Positions 40,638 through 50,875 of a stretch of 64,000 nt of DNA are shown here, one piece after another. The DNA comes from Thereva unica. Taxonomy: Eukaryota; Arthropoda; Insecta; Diptera; Therevidae. A program made the position numbers and the translations under genes. The stretch's first letter is position 1. Each line of letters begins with the position of its first letter. The notes beneath the pieces were generated by a model. The model made no database searches. It saw only the letters and a program-made list of their open reading frames with translations, and had not been told where the DNA came from. Location of the stretch: contig OX465281.1 of assembly GCA_949987705.1 (NCBI GenBank), positions 173,490,516 to 173,554,515 on the forward strand, read 5' to 3'.

Positions 40638-41057
40638 GTCCCAGTAGGACCGGTAAGCTTACAGAAGTACTGAAATCAGCACTTACTGGTAAGGGGTAGG
40701 CCTTACCACACCCCTTACATTAGTGCTTATTTTTACACACGGTGTCATACTAAATTCTAACCACTTCTAAAGCTGATTGTCCTCCGTATCGAATGAGAGC
40801 CGGGCTATTGAGTATGCTAATGTCGCATTTTATGTCGACGAATATAATCGCCCGTTTTCTTTTTTTCTATAAAATTTATAGAAACTCCAGGAAAGCTCCC
40901 TTGGGTCTACTGGACTACACCTTACCATCTGCCTTCTCTTGTAATGGGTTAAATAAGGGCTCATCTAGCACCAAGAAAATAAGAGGTACCCCTTACCAGA
41001 TGAGTACTTATTTCAGTGCTCCATCGGTAAGGCCTTCCTAGAACTCCCACTGGGCTA
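40638..41057. mobile_element. MITE with ~75-bp imperfect inverted repeats
   Basis: Left AGGTCCCAGTAGGA and right (reverse complement) TAGCCCAGTGGGA are followed in both arms by CTGAAAT-A/C-AG, CTGGTAAGGGGTA and a TTAC-rich stretch. About 420 bp, no ORF. Target duplication not clear. Confidence 0.6.
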
Positions 41058-42062
41058 GGTTATTTCTATTTTATGGTTGACGCTTATCTACAGTTCTATC
41101 ACAGACTTAAATATCTGTAATACAGATGTTCCGCTTCATACAAAATTTTGTCAGCAGCAAATTTGCTGGGTATAAATACCAGCGCGAAGCTTTAGGATAC
41201 ACATTCCACATAAGCTCTCCGCGCATTTCCCCAAGTACTCAGTTGATAGACAAAGGAAGAGGCGAAGGGAAGAGTGGCTTCGAAACTTCATTCCACACGG
41301 ACGAAATGTATTTTTTCGCCTTCTCCACCCCTCACACACTTCCTTATCAGTCAGGCAATACGCAATAGCCCATGGAAATGGTACTTTAACATTGCAAAAA
41401 TGCAGGACAAGGTTTTATTGTTGGAATGTGTAGGGGGGGTCAGTGAGAGATTAAGTCTGAGTTTTCGGGATTCTAACCCCCCCCATTTGGCCGCCATCTT
41501 GGAAAAGGTGTGCAAATGGTTTTTCCACTATATTTCCGCAACGGTAAATCCTACAGAAAATTTGCAAGGACACTTTTTGTTTAGAATTAAATAATCTACA
41601 ATTTATTAGTTAGAAATTTTGTGGTAAAATGAATAATTAAGAAGTTATAAGCCTTAGAGCACAAAAATTAGTAACAATATTTTCTTTTAAAGGCTATAAC
41701 TTTTTTCCTTCAACTTTAACAAAAAAAAATAATTACAAGTTTTTTGTAGAGGGTTTCATTACAAATAATTTTACAGCGCCCCGAAGGTATGAAAGTGACA
41801 GATTTTCTAAATATTTTGTTTTACGATTTTACCTCCTACTTTCCTTAGAAATTAGCAATAGCAGGTAGCAAGTAATAAAAATGAATGAATGACTTTACCT
41901 TTTAAGAAATGCCGATGTTTGAGTACCGTAATAACATTGTTTAGCACTTTATTGGGAGTTTTTTCTATTACTGTTATGGAATGTTTTACAAGGTACGAGT
42001 TGGTTAAAAATGAAATTCTTTGAATAATAACATGTATTAGTTACTTCAATTTTTTGAAATAA
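41058..42062. other. No recognisable gene
   Basis: AT-rich. It has a TATAAATA at about 41172 with no supported gene after it, and a short stretch (about 41645-41700) that repeats 10103-10165 in inverse orientation. Confidence 0.4.
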
Positions 42063-42105
42063 CTAGCAAAAACCCGCGTGCGTTGCAACGCCTTTTAATA
42101 AAACA
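42063..42105 (-). mobile_element. Helitron 3' end
   Basis: Minus strand GGCGTTGCAACGCACGCGGG, then TTTTTGCTAG followed by T. GCGTTGCAACGC is a perfect palindrome that forms the subterminal hairpin, and CTAG-T is the Helitron 3' terminus. The element extends to the right, but its 5' end was not found. Confidence 0.7.
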
Positions 42106-43180
42106 AAAATATGTGTAAAACAAAAAAACTTTAGAGTTGTTACCTCAACTTTTTTTTTAAATTCGAGGATAATCATCACCTATCGGAAAACTTTTGTACT
42201 GCGTGCACAACAGATATCTAGCCAATTGTATTCAGAATATATCTTGTGCGCGAAGATTTTGACGTTCCCAGATAATTGGCATGCTGAACTTGCCCCATGG
42301 CTTATGAAGATTGCCAAACTTATAAGACGACACTACTGATTTCATCCTAAACAGGGCAGTTGCTGCTTCCCGTTTTCGTTTTTCGTCGTTTCCGGTCATA
42401 CCGCCCGCACGGCACTGGTTAACAATCCACTGTAACGCTTGTTTGTAAACGATGTTCGATGTTTCGCTTGTAAGTATTACAAAGTTTGTGGTATAGCCAT
42501 ATAGGTATTACTGAGGTGAGTCGACTTAGTTGAGTTGATATATTCGAAATCGTCATAAATGTCGCTCATCTAAATTTCCGCGTCTATTACGAACTTTCAA
42601 ACAACAGCCAGCAGCTAACAGTCATGATTCTCATTAATCTCAGAACATTTTCTATATCGTATATTGAGGAGAATAATTCTGAGTTTTCTCATTGCACTCT
42701 CATCTTTTGCTTTAAATTACATTTTCCAATTTGTCCCTAAATGAGTGATCATTTCAGACATGCATAAATATCATCGGGCTACATATCTGTCCGGACAGCC
42801 GACATTTGGCCGAAATCTATGCCAATAAAACAGTTACTCCTCAAAATAATTGGTTTTTACATCTTAAATCTCGCGCTGTTCTGTTAATACATATGTCCTT
42901 TATTTGCAATGGTACATTCCCAGACAACCATCATGCAGTCTTGTAAAACTTATGATTTGCTCCAGGCAGGTTTTTAGATATTTTCCACGCAGGATTTTCC
43001 GTATGGTGTTCTTCGATAAGTATCTAAAACATAGAATGGGCTGTTTTTCCTTATGTGAGTGAAACTCTGCTACTGTCCTGTTCTCATATTGGTCAAACAA
43101 CCTACCTTTAAAAATGTAAAAAACGTGAGAGTTTACCTATATTCTTATTCTATTAACACTGGAACTTTTTGCTAGCGCCC
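42106..43180. other. No recognisable gene (possible Helitron interior)
   Basis: AT-rich, only short frames, no family similarity recognised. Confidence 0.35.
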
Positions 43181-43185
43181 CATCT

Positions 43186-43330
43186 ATATATATATAAAAA
43201 TGGAACCTGATTTGTGTTCGGATATTTAAAACTTGAAAACGGCTGGACCAAATTGTATACTTTCTTTGCAGGTTTTTTTCGTAATTGCTATGTGAAGGTT
43301 TAGGAAAAAAACTGAAAAAATTCTCCACTG
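43186..43330 (+). mobile_element. Helitron 5' end
   Basis: TCTATATATATATAAAAATG followed by TTGAAAACGGCTGGACCAAA, the layout of insect Helitron 5' ends. Its 3' end was not found; the errantivirus at 43524 is inserted downstream. Confidence 0.6.
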
Positions 43331-43519
43331 GTGGCGCTGTAGGCGCACATTTCGTTTTTCAGTTTAATTTGTAGCAACCAAAATTTAAAAAATAAATTGA
43401 AATATTGTATCACTGGCGAAGACCCCTTTGAAAATTGTAACTTAGCATTAGACACCTCTTTATAAAATGTAATTATCAAATTCGTGGAAGAGAGTTCAAA
43501 CACATGACCTCTTTAGCTG

Positions 43520-43523
43520 CGCG
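43520..43523. repeat. CGCG target duplication of errantivirus (left)
   Basis: CGCG before the left LTR and again at 51214-51217. Alternating purine-pyrimidine targets are typical of gypsy errantiviruses. Confidence 0.8.
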
Positions 43524-43862
43524 AGTAATAGAACTCGAGACACGACGAGATAAAAAAAAATAATAAATTTAAAACGTTATAATTTTTCTTTATTAAAATT
43601 TTTACAACTTGAAATTGACTTTATTCTCTTGAGTGTTAAAACAGAACTGAGCTTTACTTTATTTTACGTTAAAAATGATACTTTACAAATTGGTCAAAAT
43701 TGCTTACGCTGAATTATTACAATTGGGCTATGGGATTGCTAACAATGCAAATTAATTGGAAATTTAAATTTAAAAGTTGGGAAATTCAAGAAAATGTTAC
43801 TATTGATTTGCTCAGCATGTCTGGTTGGTTTCCGGCACGTGTTGCATGTAGAACATGTAACT
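43524..43862 (-). repeat. Errantivirus 3' LTR
   Basis: 339 bp, AGTAATAGAACTCGAGACAC at the left and GAACATGTAACT at the right on plus. Same as 50875-51213 by eye. Confidence 0.95.
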
Positions 43863-43872
43863 CTTCCCCCCT
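43863..43872 (-). other. Errantivirus polypurine tract
   Basis: Minus strand AGGGGGGGAAG abuts the LTR. The env stop lies within the next few bases (43871), so the tract overlaps the env end. Confidence 0.75.
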
Positions 43873-45439
43873 AAGAGGAGAGCGACGGGTACAGGAACTG
43901 CAATTTTGTAGTTTCTGGTCCTGGAGCGGCTGGTGGTATGCTAAAGGTGCGTTTTCTTAGCTTATAGGCGACGTAGGCTAAAACATTGATCAACAGGATG
44001 ACTTGGACGGCTAGTAGAGTAAAGATGATGAAGGTTTTTGACTCCGTCTTGGCTTCGAGGAACTCGATCTGTTTCATATTTTGGATGTTGTACGTTTGTA
44101 GTTTTTGCAGGGTTATGTTCCTTTGGGTTGTGGTGAAGTTGATTTGGTTGAACAGGATCGGGTGGATTGTCATTTCGTCCCAATGTTTTTTTGGATGGCT
44201 TCCATAAGAGATCCCGTTTATTTGGACCTCGCAGTTTTCGAAGTGTAAAAGACCGTTTCCTATGATGGTTTTTGGGCTAAAATGACAAGTAGAGTTTATG
44301 TCTGTTTCTGTAACATTAATAAAAAGAATGTAATTGGGTTCCGGTTGATAGATTTCGGGTGACTGGTCAACTTCTGTTAGTTCGCACTCGGCTGGAATGT
44401 TCTGAATTATATCAAGAACGCATTTGGAGTTCCTGGAGTTCCTCTGGTAGGGCGGCCTTGTGCAGTAGAATACCTCTTCTATTTCTGGGCATTTTTCATC
44501 GAAAAATTGAATATCTTGATGGTTTAGGGTGATATAGGGTTTGGTTAGGATTTTTTCGGAATTTTGTATTGGGATCGGGATCAAATGAAAGAATGAATAA
44601 GTTTTATTTTGCATGATAGGAATTTGGATGTTAAATATGAGGTTTGTGCCGTTAAGGTATGCCTGTAAGCCTAGTAATTCGTATATGTGTTCTATTGATT
44701 TAATGTTTATCATTTCGTTTTTAAGTATTTTGAATATTTCTATAAGCTCGTCCGGGTTTAAGATTTGTTTTGAAATTATGTTAAGTTTTGCAAATAGTAT
44801 CGCTTCGGCTAGATTTGTTAGATGATTATGTAAAATTCCTATGTTGTAATTTACCTGATTCAGATATTGAAATTGCTGAAGGAGAAAGTGTTCTTTCTTT
44901 ATGTGATTATTAAGGGAATTTTGATTTTGTTTTAAATAATCACTTATTCTGTTTTGTTGTGCATTAATATGATTGGTTATGTTTTCAAATCTCTCGTTCA
45001 TACCATTATTAATTACAACTTGTTGATTAATTTCACTTTGTAATTTCGATTGATTAGATGTTATAGCTTCAATTTGATTATTTAAGCGTACGGCATCGGA
45101 AGCATCCATGTTACCCGTTATGAACTTTATTGCTGTACCTAATCCATTTATTATCCCTCTTCTAGATCTAGTCTTAGGGAGTAGTGCATATAACTTAAGT
45201 TTTAATTCATCTATCCTAACTTTGGTTGTCGTCACTGTGCTCTGTAGTTCGTCCGTATTGTTAAAGTGGTTTAGTGCGTCTTGTATTGTCGCTATTGTCT
45301 GTTCATAAGTCTGCAGTCTTACAATATGAATTAAGTTACTGTATCCTTCTATTAGTCTTGCGTTGCCTAATTTTAGAGGTAAAAGTCCTAGGTTGTTTCG
45401 TAGGTCATGTATTTCAAGTTTCTGTCCGTGGGTTGTCAT
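43871..45439 (-). CDS. env: Errantivirus Env (fusion-type envelope glycoprotein)
   Basis: 522 residues from ATG 45439, overlapping the pol end by 26 nt. It has a furin-type site RSRR at residues 91-94, followed by a Gly/Ala-rich fusion-peptide-like segment, long heptad-rich helices (about 110-215), a Cys-containing ectodomain with NxT/NxS sites, one transmembrane segment near residues 469-494, and a short basic tail. This is the F-protein-like architecture of gypsy and baculovirus envelope proteins. No hydrophobic signal peptide follows this ATG; a TTTCAG acceptor just upstream suggests that a spliced leader exon is used. Confidence 0.9.
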   Translation of the reverse strand: MTTHGQKLEIHDLRNNLGLLPLKLGNARLIEGYSNLIHIVRLQTYEQTIATIQDALNHFNNTDELQSTVTTTKVRIDELKLKLYALLPKTRSRRGIINGLGTAIKFITGNMDASDAVRLNNQIEAITSNQSKLQSEINQQVVINNGMNERFENITNHINAQQNRISDYLKQNQNSLNNHIKKEHFLLQQFQYLNQVNYNIGILHNHLTNLAEAILFAKLNIISKQILNPDELIEIFKILKNEMINIKSIEHIYELLGLQAYLNGTNLIFNIQIPIMQNKTYSFFHLIPIPIQNSEKILTKPYITLNHQDIQFFDEKCPEIEEVFYCTRPPYQRNSRNSKCVLDIIQNIPAECELTEVDQSPEIYQPEPNYILFINVTETDINSTCHFSPKTIIGNGLLHFENCEVQINGISYGSHPKKHWDEMTIHPILFNQINFTTTQRNITLQKLQTYNIQNMKQIEFLEAKTESKTFIIFTLLAVQVILLINVLAYVAYKLRKRTFSIPPAAPGPETTKLQFLYPSLSS

Positions 45440-48400
45440 TGTTAACCTGAAATTTACGTTTTGTCTTTAGTCTAGTCTTATGGATTTTTTGATTCTTATG
45501 TGTTACTATTGTTACTTTGTTATTTGTTTTAATTTTCTGTTTGCTAAATCTAGGTGTAATTTTATTTCTTCTACATTCCTTTCTGTAGACTAACTCATTT
45601 TCTTTAAACTCAATTGGGTCTACCCTGGATTTATTCAATTTTTCAATATTTTTATTAACTAGTCTTTCTACGTGTTCTTTAACTAATGGGTATAATTCTT
45701 TTTGAAACAGATTTAGTTTTTTAAGATATTCATGTTCAGAGTTGAAATTTATTTTTTCATTGAATTTGGAGGTTCTTCCGTAGAATAATTCGTAAGGAGT
45801 GTACTGGGTGGTTGAATGAATAGCGTTGTTGTAGGTAGTTAGAGTTTCTGTTAGAATCTCTTCATGGTCGTATTCATGCCGTTTTTCTTTGTACTTCTCG
45901 AGAATTATTCGGTAGATTTCTGTGAGTGTGGAGTGAAGTCTTTCGACTGGAGAGTTACTAGAAGTTTGTTGGAAGGATGTAAGGTGTAGTATTATATTAT
46001 ATTGGGTGCAGAAATCTTTAAAAATGTTCGAAGTAAATTCAGATCCTTGATCTGCTACTAATTTTGAAGGTATGCCATGAAGACTTACGAAGTGTTTGAT
46101 ACTCTTGAGTACGTTAAGACTTGTTCGAGCTGCTAATGTATAGGCTGCCGCGAACTTTGAAAATTTATCTATTAGGGTGAGGATTTGATTACCGTTGATA
46201 GTATAAATGTCGATGTGGATGATGTCCAAAGGCTTTAGGGGTTGTTCGGTCTTTTCAAATTTCAATTTTGGTGGATGTCGATCGTATTTGAATCTGTGGC
46301 AGGTTTCACAGTTGTTTATTATTTGAGCTATCTTGTTTTTCATGAACGGGAAAAAGTACTGTCTCTTCAAATGTCTCAAAGTTTCGTTGATACCTCGGTG
46401 GTTATTGTTAATATGGTATTCATTTATAAGTCGTTCTTGTTCGTCATTGTCCGTAATGTCAGTTAATGTCTCCGTACATCGTATTAACTTGAAGATCTTA
46501 CTGTTTGAGAAATATTTGGAATATATGGTTTGAATGATCTTAAAGGTATCATTGTCTGAGTAGATTGCTGATAATTTATTAGGTGCTAGGTATTTTTTAA
46601 GAATTTGGGTGATCTTTTCCTCTGTGAATTCCGCAGCGCGAAATGTACGACGTTGTTTGTTTCGAAATATTACTTCTAGGGACATTGGGGGTTTTGCATC
46701 TGTTTTGATCAATATTATCTGAAGATTAAACTCGTTCAAGGGTCGTTCGGAGATTGGAATGCCATCGTTCATGTTTTCCGTAGCAGTGTGAATCGTGGCA
46801 TCTGTATCGTCTTCTGAAGGTTGTTTGCTCTCTTCAATATTAATTTCTGCAGCTTTGTTGCTGCTAGAATTTGGTTGCATCCTGCTAAGCGCATCTGCGT
46901 TGGAGTTTTGGCTGCCCTTTTTATATACTACCTCGTAGTCAAACTCTTCCAGTTTGAGTCGCCATCTGATCAGTTTTGAGTTTTGTTCTTTAAAACTCAT
47001 GAGGTAGGTTAAGGGTTTATGGTCTGTTACGATTTTAAATTTTCGGCCGTACAGATAAGGCCTGAAATACTTTATGGCCCATACAATGGCCAGAAGTTCC
47101 TTTTCCACTGTTGAATAGTTTACTTCCGAGTCAGTCAACGTTCGGCTCGCGTAACAGATTGGTTTGTCGCTTCCAATTGGGCCCTGTGATAGAACGGCTC
47201 CAATTGCAACGTTGCTTGCGTCAGTTGTTAAGATGAATGGCTTCGAAAAATCCGGATATTGTAATATTGGATCATTCATTAAGAGGTGTTTGCAAGCTTG
47301 AAATGCCCTGAGATAGTTTTGGTCGACGTTTATTTTCCTTCCCTTTTTCAAACATTGGGTAAGGGGTTTAGTTATATTCGCAAAATCTTTAATAAATTTG
47401 CGGTAATAACCAAGTAGTCCGAGGAAGCTTTTAATCTCTCTTTGTGTTTTTGGAAGTGGGAATTCCTTTATGGCTCTGATTTTCTCGGGGTTTGGTTTAA
47501 CACCATCAGTGGACACAATATGCCCGAGAAAGGCGATTTCTTTGTGCAAGAATTCGGATTTGTCCATCTGGACCTTGAGGTTTGCTTCTCGAAGTTTGTT
47601 GAAGACTTTTCTTAGGTTTTCTCCGTGCTCTTGGAGCGAAGTGGAGAAGATGATGATATCATCTAAATATACTAGACAAATTTTGCCCTGTAGCTCTTTG
47701 AGGATGTTGTCCATGACGCGTTGGAAGGTGGACGGGGCATTTTTCAACCCGAAGGGCATACGTGCGTATTCATAATGACCACCTTCTACAGTAAAGGCTG
47801 TTTTCTGCACGTCCCGTGGATCCATCTCAATCTGGTGGAATCCACTCGCAAGATCGAGAGTACTGAAGTATAAACTTTTGCCTAGCTTGTCTAATATTTC
47901 TGTAATATTAGGAATAGGGTAACGATCGCTAATCGTTTTTTCATTAAGCTTGCGGTAATCAATTACCAGTCTCCATTTTTGTTTCCCACTCGCGTCCTTT
48001 TTCTTTGGGACTATCCATACTGGAGAACTCCAAGGAGAATACCTTGGTTTTATAATCCCTTGGTCCAGCATGTCACTAATTTGTCGTCGCACTTCCTCTT
48101 TGTGGACGTATGGATATCTATAGGATTTCGTATAGATAGGAATGTCGTCTGTGGTTAATATCCGGTGTTTAATTTGATTAGTGAAAGTCAGTTTTTGGTT
48201 CTCGCGGAAGAATATATCGTCGTATTCTTGACATATGTGGAAAAGAAGATCTCGTTCTTCTTTGTTTAGATGAGAAGAACGAAGTTTATGGATGACATTT
48301 TCGGGAGTTACGGGATTTTTGTTATCTGGACAATTTATATTAAAAGAATTGACTTCAACATATTTATCTGTTATAGGTTCTACCTTTAACGGTTGTTCTA

Positions 48401-48989
48401 AGAACACCTCTTGTTCCAGGTTCGATGAATTAACTAATTCAACAAGGCTGTACCAGGCTGTGGATCGGTAGATTCCTTCAGGTATATAGACACCTGGTTT
48501 TATTAAGGTGTTTTTAATGAAAATATCTCCGTTTTCACTATCAACTGGAATTTTTGCTATTAATTTGGATAACGGGGGAATTATAAATTTTTGCGACATT
48601 AAATTTGGCTTGAATTTAAGGGGAATGGAAATATTCTTTGTTACCAGTGTATCGTTTACTAAGTCTACTTTAGCGCCTAACGACCTTAGTGTGTCGAGTC
48701 CTAGCAATCCATCAAAATAACCGTGAAACTTGAATATTAGGAACGTACTTGTTCCAGGTTGTTTGAATTCGCAAAAATTTGGTAATGTGATTTGTTTGTC
48801 TAATGTATATCGGTTTAATACGGTGATAATAACTGTAGGTTTTACGCTTTCTAAATCATCCGGGTGGACATATTCTGGGCTTAAAAATGAGTCTGAAGCT
48901 CCCGTATCTACTAAAAATTTGAGTGGTCGGCCAGATGGAGAGGAGATTTCAATATAGGGTAGAACAGATCCATGCGTGTTGATGTCTAT
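45414..48989 (-). CDS. pol: Errantivirus Pol: protease, RT, RNase H, integrase
   Basis: Open frame overlapping gag in the -1 frame; the start given is near the gag stop because frameshifting is inferred (the first TTG is 48707). Protease FLVDTGASDSFLSPE; RT WRLVIDYRKLNEKT, STLDLASGFHQIEM, YARMPFGLKNAPSTFQ and LVYLDDIIIFS (YLDD intact); RNase H TTDASNVAIGAVLSQ, STVEKELLAIVWAIKYF, TDHKPLTYL; integrase finger (HRGINETLRHLKRQYFF, CETCHRF) and core (DIIHIDIYTIN, VADQGSEFTSNIF, SNSPVERLHSTL). The C-terminal domain is basic and ends within env. Confidence 0.94.
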   Translation of the reverse strand: MDINTHGSVLPYIEISSPSGRPLKFLVDTGASDSFLSPEYVHPDDLESVKPTVIITVLNRYTLDKQITLPNFCEFKQPGTSTFLIFKFHGYFDGLLGLDTLRSLGAKVDLVNDTLVTKNISIPLKFKPNLMSQKFIIPPLSKLIAKIPVDSENGDIFIKNTLIKPGVYIPEGIYRSTAWYSLVELVNSSNLEQEVFLEQPLKVEPITDKYVEVNSFNINCPDNKNPVTPENVIHKLRSSHLNKEERDLLFHICQEYDDIFFRENQKLTFTNQIKHRILTTDDIPIYTKSYRYPYVHKEEVRRQISDMLDQGIIKPRYSPWSSPVWIVPKKKDASGKQKWRLVIDYRKLNEKTISDRYPIPNITEILDKLGKSLYFSTLDLASGFHQIEMDPRDVQKTAFTVEGGHYEYARMPFGLKNAPSTFQRVMDNILKELQGKICLVYLDDIIIFSTSLQEHGENLRKVFNKLREANLKVQMDKSEFLHKEIAFLGHIVSTDGVKPNPEKIRAIKEFPLPKTQREIKSFLGLLGYYRKFIKDFANITKPLTQCLKKGRKINVDQNYLRAFQACKHLLMNDPILQYPDFSKPFILTTDASNVAIGAVLSQGPIGSDKPICYASRTLTDSEVNYSTVEKELLAIVWAIKYFRPYLYGRKFKIVTDHKPLTYLMSFKEQNSKLIRWRLKLEEFDYEVVYKKGSQNSNADALSRMQPNSSSNKAAEINIEESKQPSEDDTDATIHTATENMNDGIPISERPLNEFNLQIILIKTDAKPPMSLEVIFRNKQRRTFRAAEFTEEKITQILKKYLAPNKLSAIYSDNDTFKIIQTIYSKYFSNSKIFKLIRCTETLTDITDNDEQERLINEYHINNNHRGINETLRHLKRQYFFPFMKNKIAQIINNCETCHRFKYDRHPPKLKFEKTEQPLKPLDIIHIDIYTINGNQILTLIDKFSKFAAAYTLAARTSLNVLKSIKHFVSLHGIPSKLVADQGSEFTSNIFKDFCTQYNIILHLTSFQQTSSNSPVERLHSTLTEIYRIILEKYKEKRHEYDHEEILTETLTTYNNAIHSTTQYTPYELFYGRTSKFNEKINFNSEHEYLKKLNLFQKELYPLVKEHVERLVNKNIEKLNKSRVDPIEFKENELVYRKECRRNKITPRFSKQKIKTNNKVTIVTHKNQKIHKTRLKTKRKFQVNNDNPRTET

Positions 48990-50443
48990 ATATCCGGTGG
49001 GTTCTGAGAGGCTTTCGGAGAAAAATTTGAGTCATCTATTTCATAATTTTGCTCTTCTTCATTTGTAACTTCTGGGGTTTCGTCTCTCCACTCATAGTCG
49101 GGAATTTGGTTAGCAATTTGTTGGTCGTAATAATAATCTAATTGTTGGTGGTTTGGTTCGAAATGAGGATCTGTGTCTGTTGCTGAGGCTACGTGGAATA
49201 GTTCCTTGCTAGTAAATTTAGGTGGACCGGTTGGACGGAAGAAATTGTTTTGTGGGTTAATATTCTGCTGGTTCTGTGGATATCGATTTTGTCGGATATT
49301 GCTTGAACCTACATCCATGGGTTCAGGTTTGGGCAGATTTCTGTTGCTGGTTCCTTGGTTAAATTGCGACCTATGTTGGAAAAAGCTATTTTGATGCTGT
49401 TGAGGTCTTTGAGTATAGTTATTGGGATTGGTTGTCATTGGTCTATTGTTGAACATAGGGCGGAGTGTAGGGTAAGATAATCGGTTATTTGTTGGGGTAA
49501 AAGGGAGGAGTGTGCGATTATTTTGATACGCGGTAGTGTTTGCTGTTGGTCCTCTAAAGTGGGTTGGATTTGATGGATTTTTAGAAAGACTACTTAATTT
49601 TGTTTCATTGGAATATTTGGTAATAGAATTGTCATGTCTAGAGTATGATATGTTTTGTTCCTGAATACAATATGAGAAAGCCTTTGCTAAAGTATCCGGT
49701 TTCATCGCTCGGATAGTGGACCCAAGAGGCTCCTTAAGTCCCGATAAGAAGGCATTGAGACACATTGATGTATATAATTCCCGTTTTGCTGTAACTACGG
49801 TTCCGTTGGTTTCATGTATTTGGACGTGATTTGTCATGGTGGCAAGAATTTCTATTATTTCACTGTAGAAACGTTCAACGCTTTTATTTTGTTGCTTTAG
49901 ATCGTGAAGATCTTTAATTAACGAAGTTTCATTGCGTTTATCTGAATAATGGAGGATAAGATTTTGTTTGATTTGAAACCAATCCAACGGGGTACCGTAC
50001 ATATTCAATACCTCGTTGGCTGGGCCTTCAATTTTATTTCTAATTGCTCGGAGCAGGAGCTTACCATATGGCGTTCCTTCCGTTACTACAATTAACGATC
50101 TAATTTCCTCAACATTGTTCAGAAATTCATAAAGCAATCTAGGATTGCCATCAAATTTCGGCAAATCTTTAATGGCATCAGGTACTCGTAAAGAGTTAAA
50201 AATATCATTTGGAGTAAGCACTTGGTTGCCACCGGTGCCTGTAGCCATGTTGCTATAATCACGATTGTTATTTTCGGAATTTGAAAACACAAACAAATCT
50301 AAATTTTCAGTTGAGACACTTTCTTCTTTAATAACACTTTCACTATCGGAATCACTTTCTACGTTGTTTAAATTATTTAAGGAAAAAAATTTCTTTAATT
50401 TTTTATAAGGTTTAAATCTTTTACTAGGTTTTTCTAACGGCAT
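48986..50443 (-). CDS. gag: Errantivirus Gag
   Basis: 485 residues from ATG 50443. Basic N-terminus (KPSKRFKPYKKLKKFF), acidic Ser-rich stretch, then a capsid-like region with PKFDGNPRLLYEFLNNVEEI, GPANEVLNMYGTPLDWFQIK and LNAFLSGLKEPLGSTIRAM. A long Asn/Gln/Pro-rich C-terminus contains PEPMDVGSS. No CCHC knuckle is present, as is usual for gypsy-group errantivirus Gag. It is followed by pol in the -1 frame. Confidence 0.92.
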   Translation of the reverse strand: MPLEKPSKRFKPYKKLKKFFSLNNLNNVESDSDSESVIKEESVSTENLDLFVFSNSENNNRDYSNMATGTGGNQVLTPNDIFNSLRVPDAIKDLPKFDGNPRLLYEFLNNVEEIRSLIVVTEGTPYGKLLLRAIRNKIEGPANEVLNMYGTPLDWFQIKQNLILHYSDKRNETSLIKDLHDLKQQNKSVERFYSEIIEILATMTNHVQIHETNGTVVTAKRELYTSMCLNAFLSGLKEPLGSTIRAMKPDTLAKAFSYCIQEQNISYSRHDNSITKYSNETKLSSLSKNPSNPTHFRGPTANTTAYQNNRTLLPFTPTNNRLSYPTLRPMFNNRPMTTNPNNYTQRPQQHQNSFFQHRSQFNQGTSNRNLPKPEPMDVGSSNIRQNRYPQNQQNINPQNNFFRPTGPPKFTSKELFHVASATDTDPHFEPNHQQLDYYYDQQIANQIPDYEWRDETPEVTNEEEQNYEIDDSNFSPKASQNPPDI

Positions 50444-50856
50444 ATAATATATTTAAATAAAATAAGGTAAATTATGGATAGGATTTATGGAAAAATATTC
50501 AAAATTCGACTTACATTAAAATTATCAGGGCGATCATAATTGGCGACGATGTTCCCTCGTTGAGTTGAAGTTGCCCTTGGTACCGATGTTCCCTCGATGA
50601 GATGGATTTCCACTTCGATGTTCCCTCGATGAGATGGGTTTCCACTTTGTATCGATATTCCCTCGATGATCAATTCAGTTCCTTCGGTGTAATCTTGCAG
50701 CGCCAATATTCTGTCGGCGGTTTCACACAGATTTTCTTGCACTCACTAGAACTTTGGAATTGTACTTAGAATCCGCGAACTACTATGAAAACCGATAAAC
50801 CGTCGGCACTAGCAATATCACGATTTAAGCAATAACGTCACTACTGGATCCTTTCG
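50444..50856 (-). other. Errantivirus 5' leader
   Basis: About 410 bp from primer site to gag ATG. A GTTCCCTCGATGAGATGG-like unit is repeated at 50550-50680. A short frame (50485-50742) encodes the repeat and is probably not a gene; the leader may hold the splice donor for env mRNA (CTTACATTAAAATT region near gag). Confidence 0.6.
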
Positions 50857-50875
50857 GATCCTACCGACTGCGCCA
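50857..50875 (-). other. Errantivirus primer-binding site TGGCGCAGTCGGTAGGATC
   Basis: On minus, its first T is the last base of the LTR. The sequence matches the tRNA-Ser class used by gypsy-group elements. Confidence 0.85.

Noticed and set aside
41165..41368. TATAAATA at about 41172 followed by an 80-codon frame
   Set aside because: No recognisable protein, splice pattern or conserved context; a chance TATA in AT-rich DNA is likely.
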